Assembly: GCA_050084985.1 (NCBI GenBank)
Contig: JBITNC010000001.1
Span: 109,058,001 to 109,122,000, forward strand
Length of the DNA: 64,000 nucleotides
Source: Nageia nagi
Taxonomy: Eukaryota; Pinophyta
Direction: 5' to 3'
The notes under the pieces were generated by a model. The model worked only from the letters and a program-made list of their open reading frames with translations, did no database searches and was not told the origin of the DNA. Numbering within the stretch: position 1 is the first letter of the stretch; every line of letters begins with the position of its first letter. Of the stretch, positions 1 through 13,953 are shown one piece after another. The translations under genes were made by a program, and so were the position numbers.

Positions 1-1043
1 CTAGAGCTTGATATTTTTTAATGATTAATGGCTACTCAAGATTTAACCAAATTTGGATCAAAGATGAAAATTAGTATAAAATTATAGTTACAACTAAATG
101 GGGAACATTTGCTTTTCAAAGAGTACCTTTTGGTCTTTCTAATGTGGGAGCTACTTTTCAAAGAGCCATGGATCATGTATTTGGTGACCTGATCAATAAT
201 ATTATCTTAGTCTCTCTAGATGATATCATAGTATTATCTAAGATTAAAAAGGATCATCTAGAATATCTCAAATAAGTTTTTGAAAAATGCATAGAATTTA
301 GTATTTCAATTAATCCAAAAATATCTATTTTTATGGTTAGCCAAGGAAAATTACTTGGTCACATTATCTTAGAGGAGGGATTAGCAATTGATCTAGATAG
401 AGTGAAAGCTATTGAAGCATTTTTACTCCCCTCCAATAATAAATGCTTATAATCATTCCTTTGTCAGATCAATTTTGTTAGAAAATTCATTAATAATTTT
501 TAAAAGATTATATACCCAATCACTTTAATGCTAAAAAAAGATGAATATTCTCTTGGTCAGATGAAGCAAAACTAGCCTTTAAAAAAATTAGAAAGGCTAT
601 AATAGAAGTTCCTATACTTAAAAATTCTAATATGTCAAAATATTTTATCAAGTACACATATGGAGCAAAAATAAGCATTACTACAATTATAGCATAAAAA
701 GATGATATGAAAAAAGAATATCTGATTACCTTTCATAGCCAAACACTACATCAATACTAGAAAAGATACTCATTTATTGAAAAGTAAGTGTTTTTCATAA
801 TGAAAGGATTTAAAAAATTCAAGCATTATGTCTTCCATAATAGAATCCCTATATTTACTATCCATTCAGATGTAAGAAATTATGTTATACAAGGAGACTT
901 AGGTGAAGAAAAGGCTAGTTGGATTACTAAAATAATAGAATATGATATAGATATTAAACCAACCAATCTGATAAGAGGTAAGGCTCTATATGAAAATATA
1001 GTTGAAGCTTCAAATATGATTGCTATTATAGAGTATAAGTAGC
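1..1043 (+). pseudogene. E1: decayed Ty3/gypsy RT and RNase H relic
   Basis: This is the broken 3' part of a gypsy pol gene that runs in from the left edge. Bases 1-450 read, through stops, as reverse transcriptase: a WGTFAFQRVPFGLSNVGATF-type block (about 100-160), then SLDDIIVLSK near 210-240 in the place of the catalytic YxDD box, then KLLGHI. Bases about 540-1043 match the following RNase H region, including KFKHYV and a short clean ORF at 788-1042 with a WITKIIEYDIDIKPT motif. Many stops and frameshifts make it non-functional. The sequence differs from E2 and E3, so it is another gypsy family. Family assignment is by motif recognition; exact borders are uncertain. Confidence 0.8.
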
Positions 1044-1199
1044 AACTTAATGAAGTTATTAGATTAAGCAAGTTATTTTTTATTTTCAAACTAGTAAATG
1101 TCTTGAATCTCTTAATAGATTTTAGAGATGGAGATTCAAGCTACATGCCCTAAATTTTGTGATGATATATGACTATCTATATAGAAATAAATTTGATTA

Positions 1200-1830
1200 A
1201 ACCTTATTAAGATGTGTGACTTATGATGAATCTTGGAGAATATTGCATGTATTTTATTATGGATTCTCTAGCAAGCATTATAGTGGACCAAATATAGCAG
1301 TAAAAATATTATAAGTTGAGTAGTATTGGTGCACCATATTTTAAGATTCACTCAAGATTACCTAAGAATGTGATAAATGTAATAGATTTGTAGAAAAAAT
1401 AGGGTAAGTTACTATGCCTCTTAAACCTATGTTAGTTGAGAAACCCTTCCAATAATGGGGTATGGACTTCATTGATGTTATAAACCCAAATTCCTTAGTA
1501 GGCCATAAATTCATCTTGATTGTAATAAATTACTTTACTAGATGGTCAAAAGCTATACCACATAAGAATAAATATCAATAAGTGGTGATAGAAATTATCA
1601 AAAGAATAATCACTCACTTTAGAATCCCATACACTATTATCTTAGACAATGGTCTGACATTTACTAGAGATAACTTGTCAAACATGGTTGCTAAATATGG
1701 GATATATTGGTTATTATCATCAATCAAGCCATGTAAAGTAATGCATTTAAATTTCAAAATATCATCAAGTCTCAGGAATTACCTATTCCTATTAATTAGA
1801 TATATTTGGAGTATTACTAGGTGATAAGGT
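1200..1830 (+). pseudogene. E1: decayed integrase relic
   Basis: This continues E1 pol. Integrase inserts the cDNA into the genome. The core is visible from about 1440 as GMDFID (first catalytic Asp), then FTRWSKAIP, then HFRIPYTIILDNG (second Asp, near 1643) in the open stretch 1582-1824. The third catalytic residue, Glu in a GNGxxEA block, is not visible: similarity fades after about 1720, just before an LTR-like start at 1836. The zinc-binding HHCC part (1200-1420) is barely readable. The copy is dead. Truncation by a later insertion at 1836 is possible but not proven. Confidence 0.75.
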
Positions 1831-1835
1831 GATTT

Positions 1836-2480
1836 TGTAACACCCATTAAAAACTATATAGTGTGCATAATTTCAAAAAATTAAAAATTAAAAAAATTAA
1901 GGCTTGTACATCTTCTAGATAGAGATTCCAAGAATGTAGGTAGTCATTAATGCTTAATATTAATTTAGCATGATGTAGGGTTAATTTTAATGCACTGCTA
2001 AGCCATCAACTAAATAGGGCAAAATTTAAGGAAATATTTTTTAGATTTCTCAAACCATTGTACTATTACTCTAATTTAAAATTAACATGCTTCAAGTCAA
2101 CATATGCAATTTATGGACACCCAATTTGTATGATGCATGGATCTCGATATCCTAAGCATTAATTACCATTAATAGATGTTAGTCATAAACCATAAATGAA
2201 TAAAACATCTTGCTTACACTCTAACTTAACACTTAGCCATTTTTAAGCATATGAGTTTCCATGGTAACCAAAGCATAATGTTCATAAAGGTAAATTGAGC
2301 AAGGAGAGACAAAGTTGAAGGAACTTACAGAGTGTAGATTCCAAATCCCAAATGCAAACCAAAGGTTATAAAAAGAGTGTTGACACCATGATTAATTTCA
2401 AACTATCAACTCCATCTAAAGTAGAATAACTGGATACCAATTTAATTTTCATTCAAGAGAAATACCTTGAGAATGCTCTA
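1836..2480 (+). repeat. Possible LTR start (TGTAACACCC type)
   Basis: Bases 1836-1845 read TGTAACACCC, a common start of plant LTRs, placed where integrase similarity in E1 ends. A TATA-like TATAAAAAG lies at 2368-2376, about 530 bases in, as in a U3 promoter. No matching second LTR or target duplication was found, and the end given is a guess. It could instead be part of the E1 3' region. Confidence 0.3.
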
Positions 2481-5400
2481 AGGGTGAATTGGACTGAGAT
2501 GGGGGTGATGAACCACATTGATACATGGAGATTCGATCCTAATCACATCTTTCTACAACATATGATTCTCATAGTTATTGAAAAAGAAAAATATCTAGCA
2601 TAATCAAAGAGAGATATCATGATTGACCAAGGCCTAGCTTATTATGTGCCTTATGAATCATTCACCTACCTTGATCTATTATATTTGGTGGCACATATCT
2701 ATAACCAATAAGGTTATGAAATAGGAATATTTAAGGATCAAGAGTAAGGAGAAGACTTAGAGCCAAAATTTGAAGTAATACTTGACTACACTAATTCTAT
2801 TATTCAAGCAATTATTGTCCTAGATGATTGGACTTTCCATGTGAAGAAATAGATACATTTAAAAAGAGAAAGGTGATTTTTATAAAAATAAAGATGAAAT
2901 AATTAATTAGATTGATATAATATATCAAGAAAATAGAACCACATATCTTTGGCCAAGCTATGAAATTGCTCTATTTTAAAATAAGAGGGATAGAGAGATG
3001 TTACAGACACTGGTAATTATTTTGGGAAAGAAAATCCAAATAGAAGAAGATGAAGCCATGGTGCATATGGATTAAAATATCATAGAGACACATATCTACT
3101 ATGAATTCCCAACATTTATTTCTAATGAAATAAAAAGATATATTTTCAAAAAAAATTAGACTTCAAACACTCTTCATATCTTTGGTGGCTTTTAGCACAT
3201 CAAAACCTTGATAAACTTGTAGAGGTAAGACTACCAATTCAATGAGCAAACCCAAGTATTGGACTAGTATTGATTTATTTGAAGGTTCTAATATTAACCA
3301 AGTTGCATGGATCATATTATGAGTTTATGGATAAATTATATGCAATTATAGTGTAGATTTTTATAAGAAGGATCCCTACCAAACTATGCAAGAGCACTAT
3401 CTAGGAGCTATAGGGAGGAAATAAGGTTGATGACTAGTATGTTTTCAAAGATTGCACTATGATTATGAGGTATGGGTATTTTGAAAAACCCTTTTTCTTG
3501 CCAAATTATCTTTAACTATATTACATATATATGGGAAGACAAATATGTGCCATAAAGACCAACTATGGATTTGAGGGTAGTTTTAAATCTATTGTAGATA
3601 TAATAGCTTGTACTAAAATTTTTACTCTTTTAGAAGTAGGTTGTAAAGATAATATAGAAGAATTTATTGTACATAATTTCAAATTGGATATAGAAAAAGC
3701 CCCTTGGATGTATGACCCTTTAAGGGACATGAAAATAATAATAAGTTCAAGCAAGAAGCACCCAACTTTTACCCATGAGTATAGACCTCATATAGAATAT
3801 TTTAAAAATAAAATTAAGCAAGAAGCAAAAATGGACCCTGAATGGAAATTGACACCCCTAAAAAAGCAAAGATGACCCTTGAGGGGATAAAAAAATATAA
3901 AAGCTAAGAAAATAAGTGGTAAGATTTTTCCCTTAGCCTAAATTTCCTCACCCAACTAATAGATTTGGGTGGGGGCCTCCATAAGGTTCATTATTTCACA
4001 AAGTTTAGATTTGAACATACAACAAAGATCTATCATATTGAAAATGAATTATTTGAAAAATTTATATATGATAAGTTTTGGGAGGTAGAGTATTATAAAT
4101 ACCCCTTTATAGAGTTGGGCTAGCCTCTTTGTTCTAATTTTCAAGAGAAAATAGTTATAGAAGTGAGATAAATAGATGTCAAACAACCATCTAGCTTAGA
4201 AGAGTCTACCAAGAATGGAGAACAAAACCCCTCAAACACTACTACTTCTTAGGAGTCATATTCAAAAAAGAGAAAGAGAATTCAAACCCTTGCTCAAAAC
4301 TAATAGACCCTAAAAAAAGAGGAAAACTAGTAAAGAAACCTTACACTACATAGCCTAGATCATAAAGGACTATGCCTCCACCTCCCAAAATCATAGAAGA
4401 GACATAGGAGATTAGGTTAAACAAGGTAAAAATATTTGATGGAAAGGAATTAAAAGAGCCTCAAAACATAGATACTTCTACTTAGGAGGAAGTCCTTAAA
4501 AAAGATGAAGTCTTGCAAAAAGAAGTTTTAAAAAAAGAACACATTGAAATTCAACATGATAGGGAAAATGTACTCAGAGCAAGAATATATATAGCAATTG
4601 AACCTGGAGGTGTACCGAGTGATGATGGTGATGATGAATACTAAAAGAAAGGAGACTTTGACCCAATGGATAAGGATGATAATGAAGATAAGGTCATGGA
4701 GGAAGTAGAAAAAGAAATAGAAATTCAAGATTCTACACCTCTAAAGCAATCAAAACCTGATAAATAGGTCATAGCATCCACTTAATCTGTAAATTCCTTT
4801 TTGTTATTTAATTTTTTTTCCTAATAGGTAATCCCCCGTAAAAAAGAGTGATATAAATAACTCAATAAGAGACTAAATATAGAGAATAATAAAATATCAT
4901 ATAAAAAGAATTTCTTAAAGCAAAATAGATGTGAGCTCAAAAATACAAATACAAATCTACTTAAAAACTATAAATAAAATTTAGAATTTGAAATTGTTGA
5001 TAAAACAAAGGCTAAAAGCTAGAATAATAATCAAATCAAAATCTAACAAAGAAATTATAAAGCTTAAGGCTACAATTAAGATAATAGAGACAAAATAGTT
5101 AAAGCAAGATAAAAGATAAAAATTAAAAAGCTAAAAAATTAAATAGTATGCTAATAAAGTATTATCTAAAAAGAACAATGAGAAAATACATATTGTGCTT
5201 ATAAAAAATTCAAAAAATCTAGTAAAGCAAGTCAAAGATAAGATGGTGAATTTATCATATTTGCATTTCTTAAAAGAATAGATACTAAAATCCATCAAAG
5301 AGTTCAATACATAGACCACTCTCCATTGATTGGCTCTAGATATACCAAGGTTAGTTTTTGAAAAAATGTAGAGCTAGTTGAGATTCTTGACTAAGAAAGA

Positions 5401-5990
5401 TATAGTTGCCATTATTCCTAGACTAAGATAATCATATTTGATAAAGATCTAGGATATATGTGTCCTCCAAAATCTATTTTTCAATATAGATATTAGTATA
5501 CACTAGCTCATAATAGAATTGGGCTTTATTAACAACTTATTTAATTCTTTGATTGAAATGAAATCTCCCAAAGTATGGGAAGAATAAAATGTACATGGTA
5601 GTGCTACCAAATGGGTAGCTAATACCATTCAATTATTTGAACAATATTTTTTTGAGAAGTAAATATTAGACTTACAAAAATAAATGATCTTAACCAAGAA
5701 GCAATTACAAGGTTCCTACACAATGGGAGGCTAGAGAATGTTTTGATAGGTTTCATAGCAGATACTATGAAGATTCAAACATCCTTTATTTTGTCACAAG
5801 TTGAATATCAAGACCTTAAAGATTTAAATAAGAAGATGCACCCCTTCATCCTAGCAAGTATAATTCCACCACTTGATACTCCTACAAAATCTACATCTAT
5901 ATAGGCATTTGGAAGTAGCAAATAGTGGGTATTACTCTTTAGAAGGTAGAGACCCCTAGAGCTACTAAAGATTATATTATTTTATAATTT
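2450..5990 (+). pseudogene. Unidentified degenerate coding-like stretch
   Basis: Over about 3.5 kb the + strand reads as protein-like sequence broken by stops and shifts. The clearest open part is 3531-3875 (114 codons, starting MGRQICAIKTNYG and rich in charged residues near its end). Around 4140-4760 it reads as a Lys/Glu/Asp-rich, low-complexity segment, and 4870-5300 is very Lys-rich. I do not recognise a family: no RT, integrase, PMD or gag zinc knuckle is visible. It lies downstream of the E1 integrase on the same strand, so it may be the extra 3' gene of E1 or the content of an element starting at 1836. It is not functional as it stands. Confidence 0.3.
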
Positions 5991-6349
5991 CTCTCTAAGT
6001 TTGGGTAACACACTATCATTATTTTATTCTTTCATTCTTTTTAGAAAATTCATTCTATTCCAACTTCCTTCCCTTCACATAAAATTTGAGTCTTCTATTA
6101 GTCTTAAGTTTGAATAATTCTAGGTGTTTTCAACATTTGGCTATTGTATATATAAGTCTTGATCTTTGATATTTTTCCTTATAAATTTCTTGTCAAAATC
6201 TAGTGGGTGTTGCAATAAATCCTAGGGATAAACCTTAAGTCATGTTAATTTCCAAAATGATTAGGAACTCTATGTATAGAAGAGTCATATCTAGAGGAAA
6301 ATATATCACATCTAGATGGTATTGTATTGGAAGTGAAAAGGCTAAATAT

Positions 6350-6545
6350 AGTGTTTGGGAGTTGTTGTAAATACAATGTATAGGAGTTATTGTAAATATA
6401 GTGTCTAAAATTTATTATAAATATAGTGTCTAGGAATTGTTATAAACAATATCTGGGAGTTATTATAAATACAATGTTCAAGAGTTGTTGTAAATATAGT
6501 ATCTAAGAGTTATTATAAAAATAGTGTCTAAGAATTCTTAAAAAG
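6350..6545 (+). repeat. 25-bp tandem repeat, about 8 copies
   Basis: A unit like GGGAGTTGTTGTAAATACAA recurs about every 25 bases with scattered substitutions (copies begin near 6351, 6378, 6403, 6429, 6450, 6475, 6500 and 6525). It is non-coding and looks like a minisatellite in retroelement UTR sequence. Confidence 0.75.
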
Positions 6546-6590
6546 TGGGCTCCAGTTATGTCCAAATAATCAGTAGGAGATACCTAGAAG

Positions 6591-6792
6591 TAAATAGAGC
6601 TCATTGATTTTCAATTATGATATCATCATTTTTTGCTAAACTTAGTTGGTCCTAGAATAAGTAATGGTACATGATGATTCATGAAGATACCAAATAGAGC
6701 ATACTAATTTTTAACAGTGACATCATTATTTTTGGCTAAACTTAGTAGGTCCTAAATTAAGTAATGGTAGGTGAAGATTCATGAAGATACCA
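6591..6792 (+). repeat. 100-bp direct duplication
   Basis: Two adjacent diverged copies of about 100 bases. Copy one starts with AAATAGAGC at 6592, copy two with AAATAGAGC at 6692. Both contain GCTAAACTTAGTxGGTCCTA and end near CATGAAGATACCAAAT. Part of a third copy may follow. Confidence 0.75.
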
Positions 6793-8204
6793 AATAATGA
6801 TAGTCGAGTTTAACTTAATTCCATATAATAGTGGTAGTTTCTTCTCAAACAAACTTGATATATTGTGCACTTCCCCCATTAATCTATTTGATCAAAACTA
6901 TAGTATAGCTCATCAATGGTTGTAGAGAAGTAGATGACTACTGATAAAGCATAATACAATACCATACCTATCAAATTGTAGACAAGTACTTCAATAAGTT
7001 ATAGTACCATCTTTAATAAACTATAGGACCAAAAAAAGGAGCAATCAATGATATGTTAGGAAGATTATAGCTCAATGGATACAATTATTCAAAAATTGTA
7101 AATTCTAAAATAATCATCCTATTGGTATTTATTCATTATGTAATCTAACATAATTGTAATATTTATTGTAAATAGTTTTTTTTGCCAACTTCAACTAAGA
7201 TGAGTAATTATGTATATTTATGACATATAATAACACAATAGGGAATATAAATATATAAATGGTTGACTGTTAGAAATCAATAAGGTCAAGCATTCTAGCA
7301 AATTTTTCTAGGTCTGTAAGGTATTTTCATACATGATAATGCAAATAGATAATGCTTTTCTCTTTTGAAACAAGTGGCTATTTATTACTTCTACAAATAA
7401 TATGTATGGAATTTTATCTTAAGTTGTGATTATGTATTATGATTGTGAGACCCCAAGGGTAAGATAGCTTGCTATTCTTAATCTTAACTATGGATTGTTG
7501 CCTATGTTACAATGCCCGAGCTATGTAGTTCTTGTTTAAGTTTTAGTTTAATGTGTTCATCTCTTTCTAGTAACTCTCTATTTTTTATCTATTTCTTGTT
7601 ATTTAAACCTTTACAATAGATAGGAATTGGCCTATTACCTAAAGATTGAGTAGAAAACCAACACGAGTGCATTCCCACCACCTACTCTTTTAAGGAACCA
7701 ACTATTGTGGGCAATGGAGAAATCAACTAGACCAAACCCTTTGAGGTTACATTATACTAATCAACAACTGCATATCTTAAGAATTTGTTATACTATAAGT
7801 TATGGAATTTCTATCTTTGATGTACATCATAGTTTGCCACATTCCATGTAGTCAATAATGTGCTTCTCCTAGGTTGGTAGAGGAGTACTTCTCTTAGGCT
7901 GTTAATGGTGTGTGTCTTCTAGATAAAGGGTTCTGGGCTTGGATGGTTGAACTATTGGTTCATGCATACAAAGATTAGTTATGAAATTGCACTGAGTTTA
8001 ATCCTAATCCTCCAAAGATTCATTGCTATATTCTTTTAGGGATTGTACACACACTTCATATTAGGAGTACACTTTTCATTTACATCTTTTATGATATGAT
8101 ATAATGTCTATTGTATATTTAATTTTATATTATATACTATTTATTTAATTGTGTTTATTAATATATTTACACAATTTAGAGTCTACAATAGGTAGTATGA
8201 CTAT
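6793..8204. other. No gene seen; AT-rich decayed sequence
   Basis: No supported ORF, RNA or LTR structure. The base composition and texture are those of old retroelement DNA. Confidence 0.5.
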
Positions 8205-8357
8205 TATTTACCCTCACCTGATAATTATAATTCTATCGATTGCTACCCTCATCTAACCACCTATCAAAGGTATGAGATACTAGCTTGCCCATATCTATCA
8301 ACTAGGCTCACCATGATGCTTTTCATCCCCATGCCCATATCTTGGGGATCCATGGGC
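8205..8357 (+). repeat. Dispersed repeat, inverted partner at 29128-29281
   Basis: This stretch matches the reverse complement of 29128-29281. Shared pieces include TATCAACTAGGCTCACCATG and a segment around CTTGGGGATCCATGG. The two are in opposite orientation and about 21 kb apart, so they are probably copies of one LTR family. Divergence is high. Confidence 0.65.
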
Positions 8358-11040
8358 ATTAGAATAATACTCTAAGTGGTTTGTTTAGTCTAATAAGTTT
8401 TAAAGCAAGATTATAAAGAAATCCATCCCCCACACTAATGTACCTAGATATAATTAGTCCCAAATCAATTATTAAGTTTTCTAGGTTTCATGCTTGAATA
8501 AAGAACTAGGATGTTCCTTTAATATAATTAATTGCAAATAAACCACTTTTCACTCCATTAAACATGTTTGATAAATAAAACAATAAATTCATCAAATATG
8601 CATAAAAAGTTTCAAACAAGCTTGTTCATGAAGCCATTAAAGAATATTCAACACTACTTTACTATAAATATCCCACATGCATGATGCAACACAAAGAATA
8701 TCACTTTACAAGTACATCACATACCAAAGAATAATAACAAGCCCTAATATGCTTCTAAAAGTGGGTACTTCTAGAAATAAAGTGTGACATAGAGTATAAC
8801 ATACTCAAGGAATATATTTTGGTTATCATCTTGTGAACTTATGATAACAAGGGATTGATTAAGTTTTCTTTCTATATCAATATCCTAATCATTTTTCAAC
8901 CCATATTTCTTAACTCTTACCTTGATTAACTAATTTTTTTGCATGCTTATCATAACCTTTGATGAAATTCTAATATTGGTTTAAGGTATCCTTTACCTTT
9001 TACATTCCTTCTAGGTTTCTAGCTTATTGAATAAGTTTCTTTGTAGGATCACCTAAAATTCTAACTTTTTTTTTATGCTTGTGCTAAGTACCAAAAACAT
9101 TACCATCTTATTTATTTCACTATAAAACTATGTAGGTAACAATTTTAGTATTTCAAGGTTGTTTATTTTCTTAAACATAATTTGATAGCTTCATTATCTT
9201 AATAAGTTATTAAATATTTATTTCTTATAAATCCTCATATTTATTAGCATTAGGGAGATTCTCTTTCAATGTGAAACTATCCATCTACCACAATATAGTT
9301 TATTAAATTCAAAATAATTATATAATTATGTTAGGGAATATATTATGATAATTATTTGTAAATAATTTGAACACATTAGGGTTCTTGTATAGTTATCTTA
9401 GGCATCCTTTATTTTAACATAGTCTCATAAATTATTTAGACACATTAAAAATAATATAATTATAGGATGAGACAAAACATACTTCGATATTGGATTATCA
9501 AAAATATCTTACAAATGTATTATAGATACAAAGGTTATCTACATTGCTTCATAAATTAGTACTTAATTACATTTATTTTACAATGACTGTATAACAATGG
9601 GTAATAACTTTATTCCATATCCTAAGGTGTTTCATGATGATAGCAATATATCTAGACTTGAATAACTCTAATTAGTAAGTAGACCATGTTGTACATTATA
9701 GTATATGATTAATTTAAATACATGTGAGTTCCCATACAATAAACATGAGGATATTACATCATAGCTTGTAGAAAAATATTATATAAGATCTTCATTACAT
9801 CTTTGTCCTCTTGGAGTGTCTTCATATCATCTTTATCTTGCACATTCATCCCAAGGATCCAAGATTTGTTGGATGAACTACTATGAGGTTTTTAGAGTAT
9901 TAGAGGATTAGGATATATCTTTACATGATGTAATTCATCCTACCCTACTTGCATCATATCTCATTCATGCAATCTTTCTCTTTAAAACAAGTTCATACAA
10001 GGAAACAATAATTAAAAATATTGAACTCTATTCTTGATCTAGGGAGATTTTATGCTCTCACTTGAACTACCTCCTTTTCTTGACATATAGTAAAATTTCA
10101 CCAATTAATATAATATAAATTATTTCACATAATTTACAAATTATATTGAAGCACTAATTTTAAATAATTACACATGATAAACAAAAAGTCTAATGATCAA
10201 CCAACAAGAGCATAAAATCTCATAAATTAATTACCATGTTATAGGGCTAGTCACACCAAGAGATATTTGATCATAAAATAAGAAATAATCATAATTCCAT
10301 CATTTAGATCTATCAAAAAGTTTTACTATGAATTTTACATTATCTTTATTCCCTTAATTATAAGTTAGATGTAATAGCCATTTATTTAAGTAATATAATT
10401 AAGGCTAATTTTAGAATTAAATGAGATTTTTTGGAGGGAACATATGTGCACTATGGATTTTGTTTATAATTTGAAATATTTGATAGTGATACCCAAGTTG
10501 AGGTGTAGCTAGATGGGTATGTTTTGATAGAATTTCTTATTTACTCTTCCCATTATTGAGCATTATACTATAAGAATATGCCTTTTGACAAGGGAATTAA
10601 ATATCTATCATTTGTATGGCTTCCATAGTTAGTGTAAGGGAGGTTTAAAAATATATATATTTTATACTCATAATGTCATATGCTACTACTCATTACCTTT
10701 CTTCATACCACTAGTCTCACTTTTTAGAAATATAGATATTTTGTACTTGCAAGGAAGGGAAATAATGGCATTTATATTCAATTTATTTAGGATCAAGTGA
10801 CTACATACAATTTACACTTCCAAGGGTGGAAAGGATAATACCCACTTATGACATACATGATCTAAGTAAATCCAATGAGCTCAACACAATTGTAAAATAA
10901 GATCAACAAGATACTCGATGAGTCTTCAAGGTAGCCAATGCACAACCATGAAGTTCTTCCCTCAACCCGTGCTATGATATATAGAGACATTAATACTTTA
11001 TTTGTATTTGAGTACAAGATTACTCATATTAGGATTAAAT
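8358..11040. other. No gene seen
   Basis: No coding region, RNA or paired repeat could be supported. An LTR-like TGTAATAGCC occurs near 10371 without partner or TATA box and is not claimed. Confidence 0.5.
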
Positions 11041-11072
11041 ATATATATATGTGTGTATGTATGTATGTATAA
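11041..11072 (+). repeat. TA/TG/TATG microsatellite
   Basis: Alternating ATATATAT, then GTGTGT, then (GTAT)n. Confidence 0.85.
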
Positions 11073-11516
11073 TTTTATTTATATTAAGTACCCTAATACA
11101 TATATGTATCAAACAAATCCAATTATTATGTCATTTGTATGACATAACTAAGGCTAGTCCACTAATAGGAAAATACAATAGCCTATAGTAATATGACAAA
11201 CTTTTTAAACAAATAATTCCATCCTTTCAAGATATCCAAAATTCAAATATTCAGCTAGACTAAATATTACATCATTTAATCCATCTAGATACCTCCAAAT
11301 ACTTATGGAAAAATTATGCAATAAGTACACCAACCATATATAGAAAAACTACAAAAAAAATTAATTAAATAGTTTCCTCCTTTTCTAGATACCATGTGCA
11401 ATAATAAATTTGTTTTTAAATAAATAATTCCATCTAACTTCAAAAAAAAGCTCAAACAAACTTCACCTTAATAAATACAAGGTGGAGTTATATGTATATA
11501 TAGGCCATTATATAGT

Positions 11517-11853
<337 letters not shown>

Positions 11854-12149
11854 AAGTTCCCTATTGGGCTATCAATGAATCAACACCAATAATTTATTCA
11901 CTCTTACCAATCTAGTCCTATAACCAACTCATATTTTATCCCTTGGACTTGACTCTTATTGTTGAGTCAACCTGTAACCTATATTATAATAATTTCAAAT
12001 CCAACATCAAATCGATACAATATAACATATATCCATCCACTATTAATCATCTCATAACATAAATAGTTCCAATCATTTCAAATGTTTGAAGGTACTTGGG
12101 TCATAATAAGTGCAATTGGATGGGTCATTGTAGGATCAACCTCTACCTT

Positions 12150-12650
12150 ATTGTTTACATAATAAGGTAGGCTCCTATGCTCATATATAAATCAATAATG
12201 AGCCTATTATATTGACCTTGCCTCTCTATCAATCAATCAGTTGTTGATATATATGTTGCAAGATGGATAGGACCCAAGCATACATTATCCCCTTCTCCAT
12301 AATATCAAGCATAATATCTAATAGGTTCCATGAGATCCTATGGCCACTCATGTTGAAGAGAAGAAAACTACTAATAACTATCATTAGAATTATCTCCTTT
12401 GCTATCACCAATTCCTCCTCATATACCATCACATACTCAATGCCATCATGCTTGGTGTCGATTGCCTACTAGCCATATCCAAACATCCCATGCATGGTTT
12501 GGCTTTTCAAGGTGGTCCCTATGAAAATGACCCTCTAAATTAGTATGTGGAAAATTTGATACACACTCTCTAATATGATCTTTATCTTTCCTATGGGGAA
12601 ATGAAAGTTGTTACATTGGGCATCCCAATGCTCCACCAAAGTGTATATAT
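12150..12650 (-). pseudogene. Plant mobile domain (PMD) protein relic, antisense
   Basis: Read on the minus strand from about 12643, this resembles the plant mobile domain: TLVEHWD near the start, then an NFHFPIGKIKIILESVYQI block, then the open part 12432-12229 with a hydrophobic stretch and YAWVLSILQHIYQQL, close to the YAWG...LAHLYR block typical of PMD proteins. A weaker piece (YEHRSLP) follows near 12150. The same block (ALMERWDPNSNTFHL) occurs in the E5 antisense gene. Two or three stops and probably one frameshift break it. It precedes a polypurine tract and LTR-like start at 13954-13963 on the + strand, the same layout as E5. PMD proteins occur in plant nuclear genes and are known to be carried by transposons. 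Confidence 0.65.
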
Positions 12651-13953
12651 AGGCCTAGTCAACTATAATGATGCAAAGGCATGTTATACCTACTAGTCTA
12701 ACCACCTATAGCCATATCTAGTTTGTCTCATATAATACCCTATTTACATCATGTAGTAATGGCCTAAACTTGTACCAAGATTTTACTTGGAACTTGTTCA
12801 AGCAATTTTTGAGTTATTCATTTTGTCATCATCAGTTAGTAAGTCTTTATTTTCCTAAATTAGTCCTCCTAATTTTAATTTAATCCTTATTTTATGCTCT
12901 ATCCTATGTTATCCTAGCCTATATTTCCTTAAATGTGTTATTTCTAAGATTTATTATCATGTGTTTATCATCTTTCATCCTTTCACCATCCATTTTCTCA
13001 ATTTTTACCTAGGTTTCTACCTGATCTACAATAGGTCAGCTAGGATTTCTTAATTGGTTCCCTATAGATAGATTAGCTAAATTATTAGGAGGCCAACTAA
13101 TAGATCAATCAATCCTAGGTCTAACTAATTAGGGCCTAACTGATGGGGTACCAAATAGCCCCTAAATTAGAATAAATATTCTCCTCACTAACTAGTAGAG
13201 TCAAGCCTAATCCAACCTAACCCACACCTTATCCATACAAAAACTTCAAAAATACATCAAAAATAGCCCTAAATCATGAAATTACTATGGTAAAAATATC
13301 CTAAATACTCATATGGTTATTTTGATTATACATTTTCCTAGGTTGTTCCACTATTTTAGAAATAATTTGATACCCTAAGTTTTAGGCTAGATCTGATTTT
13401 GTTAATTCTAGTTAATATTAATCATTCAAATTGCAAATAAAGTTTATTTTCACTCTTAAATCATGTGTGAGCTAATTATATATAGTTTACAAATTGAAAA
13501 TGATCAAGGTTTATAGCTTCTTACTCATTTATGTTAGTAGTCACTACCTCCTCCTAGTGGGTCATGCAGTGGTTCCTATTCTCCTCTTGACATAACTACC
13601 ATGTCTTTTAGTCAACCCTGATAGCTCACCAAAGTAGGATATTCCTCCCATAATCAAAGCTTTATTCTTACAAAGGTAAGTGTTTAAAATGATAAATTAA
13701 TCTCACCTTTTTTTATTTTTAAGCCCCCAACCTACTACCCAGATCACTAGCTAATCACCCAATCAATTGGCTCATCTCTTCTAGCTGGTAGGATTGGCCC
13801 TCCCATTAGCTAGCCTTAACAAATCTATAGTAGTTTGGTTAGGGTTAAATCTATCCTTTTATCCTATATCTAGTCCATCCACTCAATTTTTTCACTCATT
13901 GATCGATAAGATGGTTATGACCCTTTTCCTAAACCTCCTCCCATCTTCCTACT

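Noticed and set aside
10371-10460. LTR start TGTAATAGCC as a partner of 1836
   Set aside because: Similarity is limited to a few bases, with no TATA box or end found.
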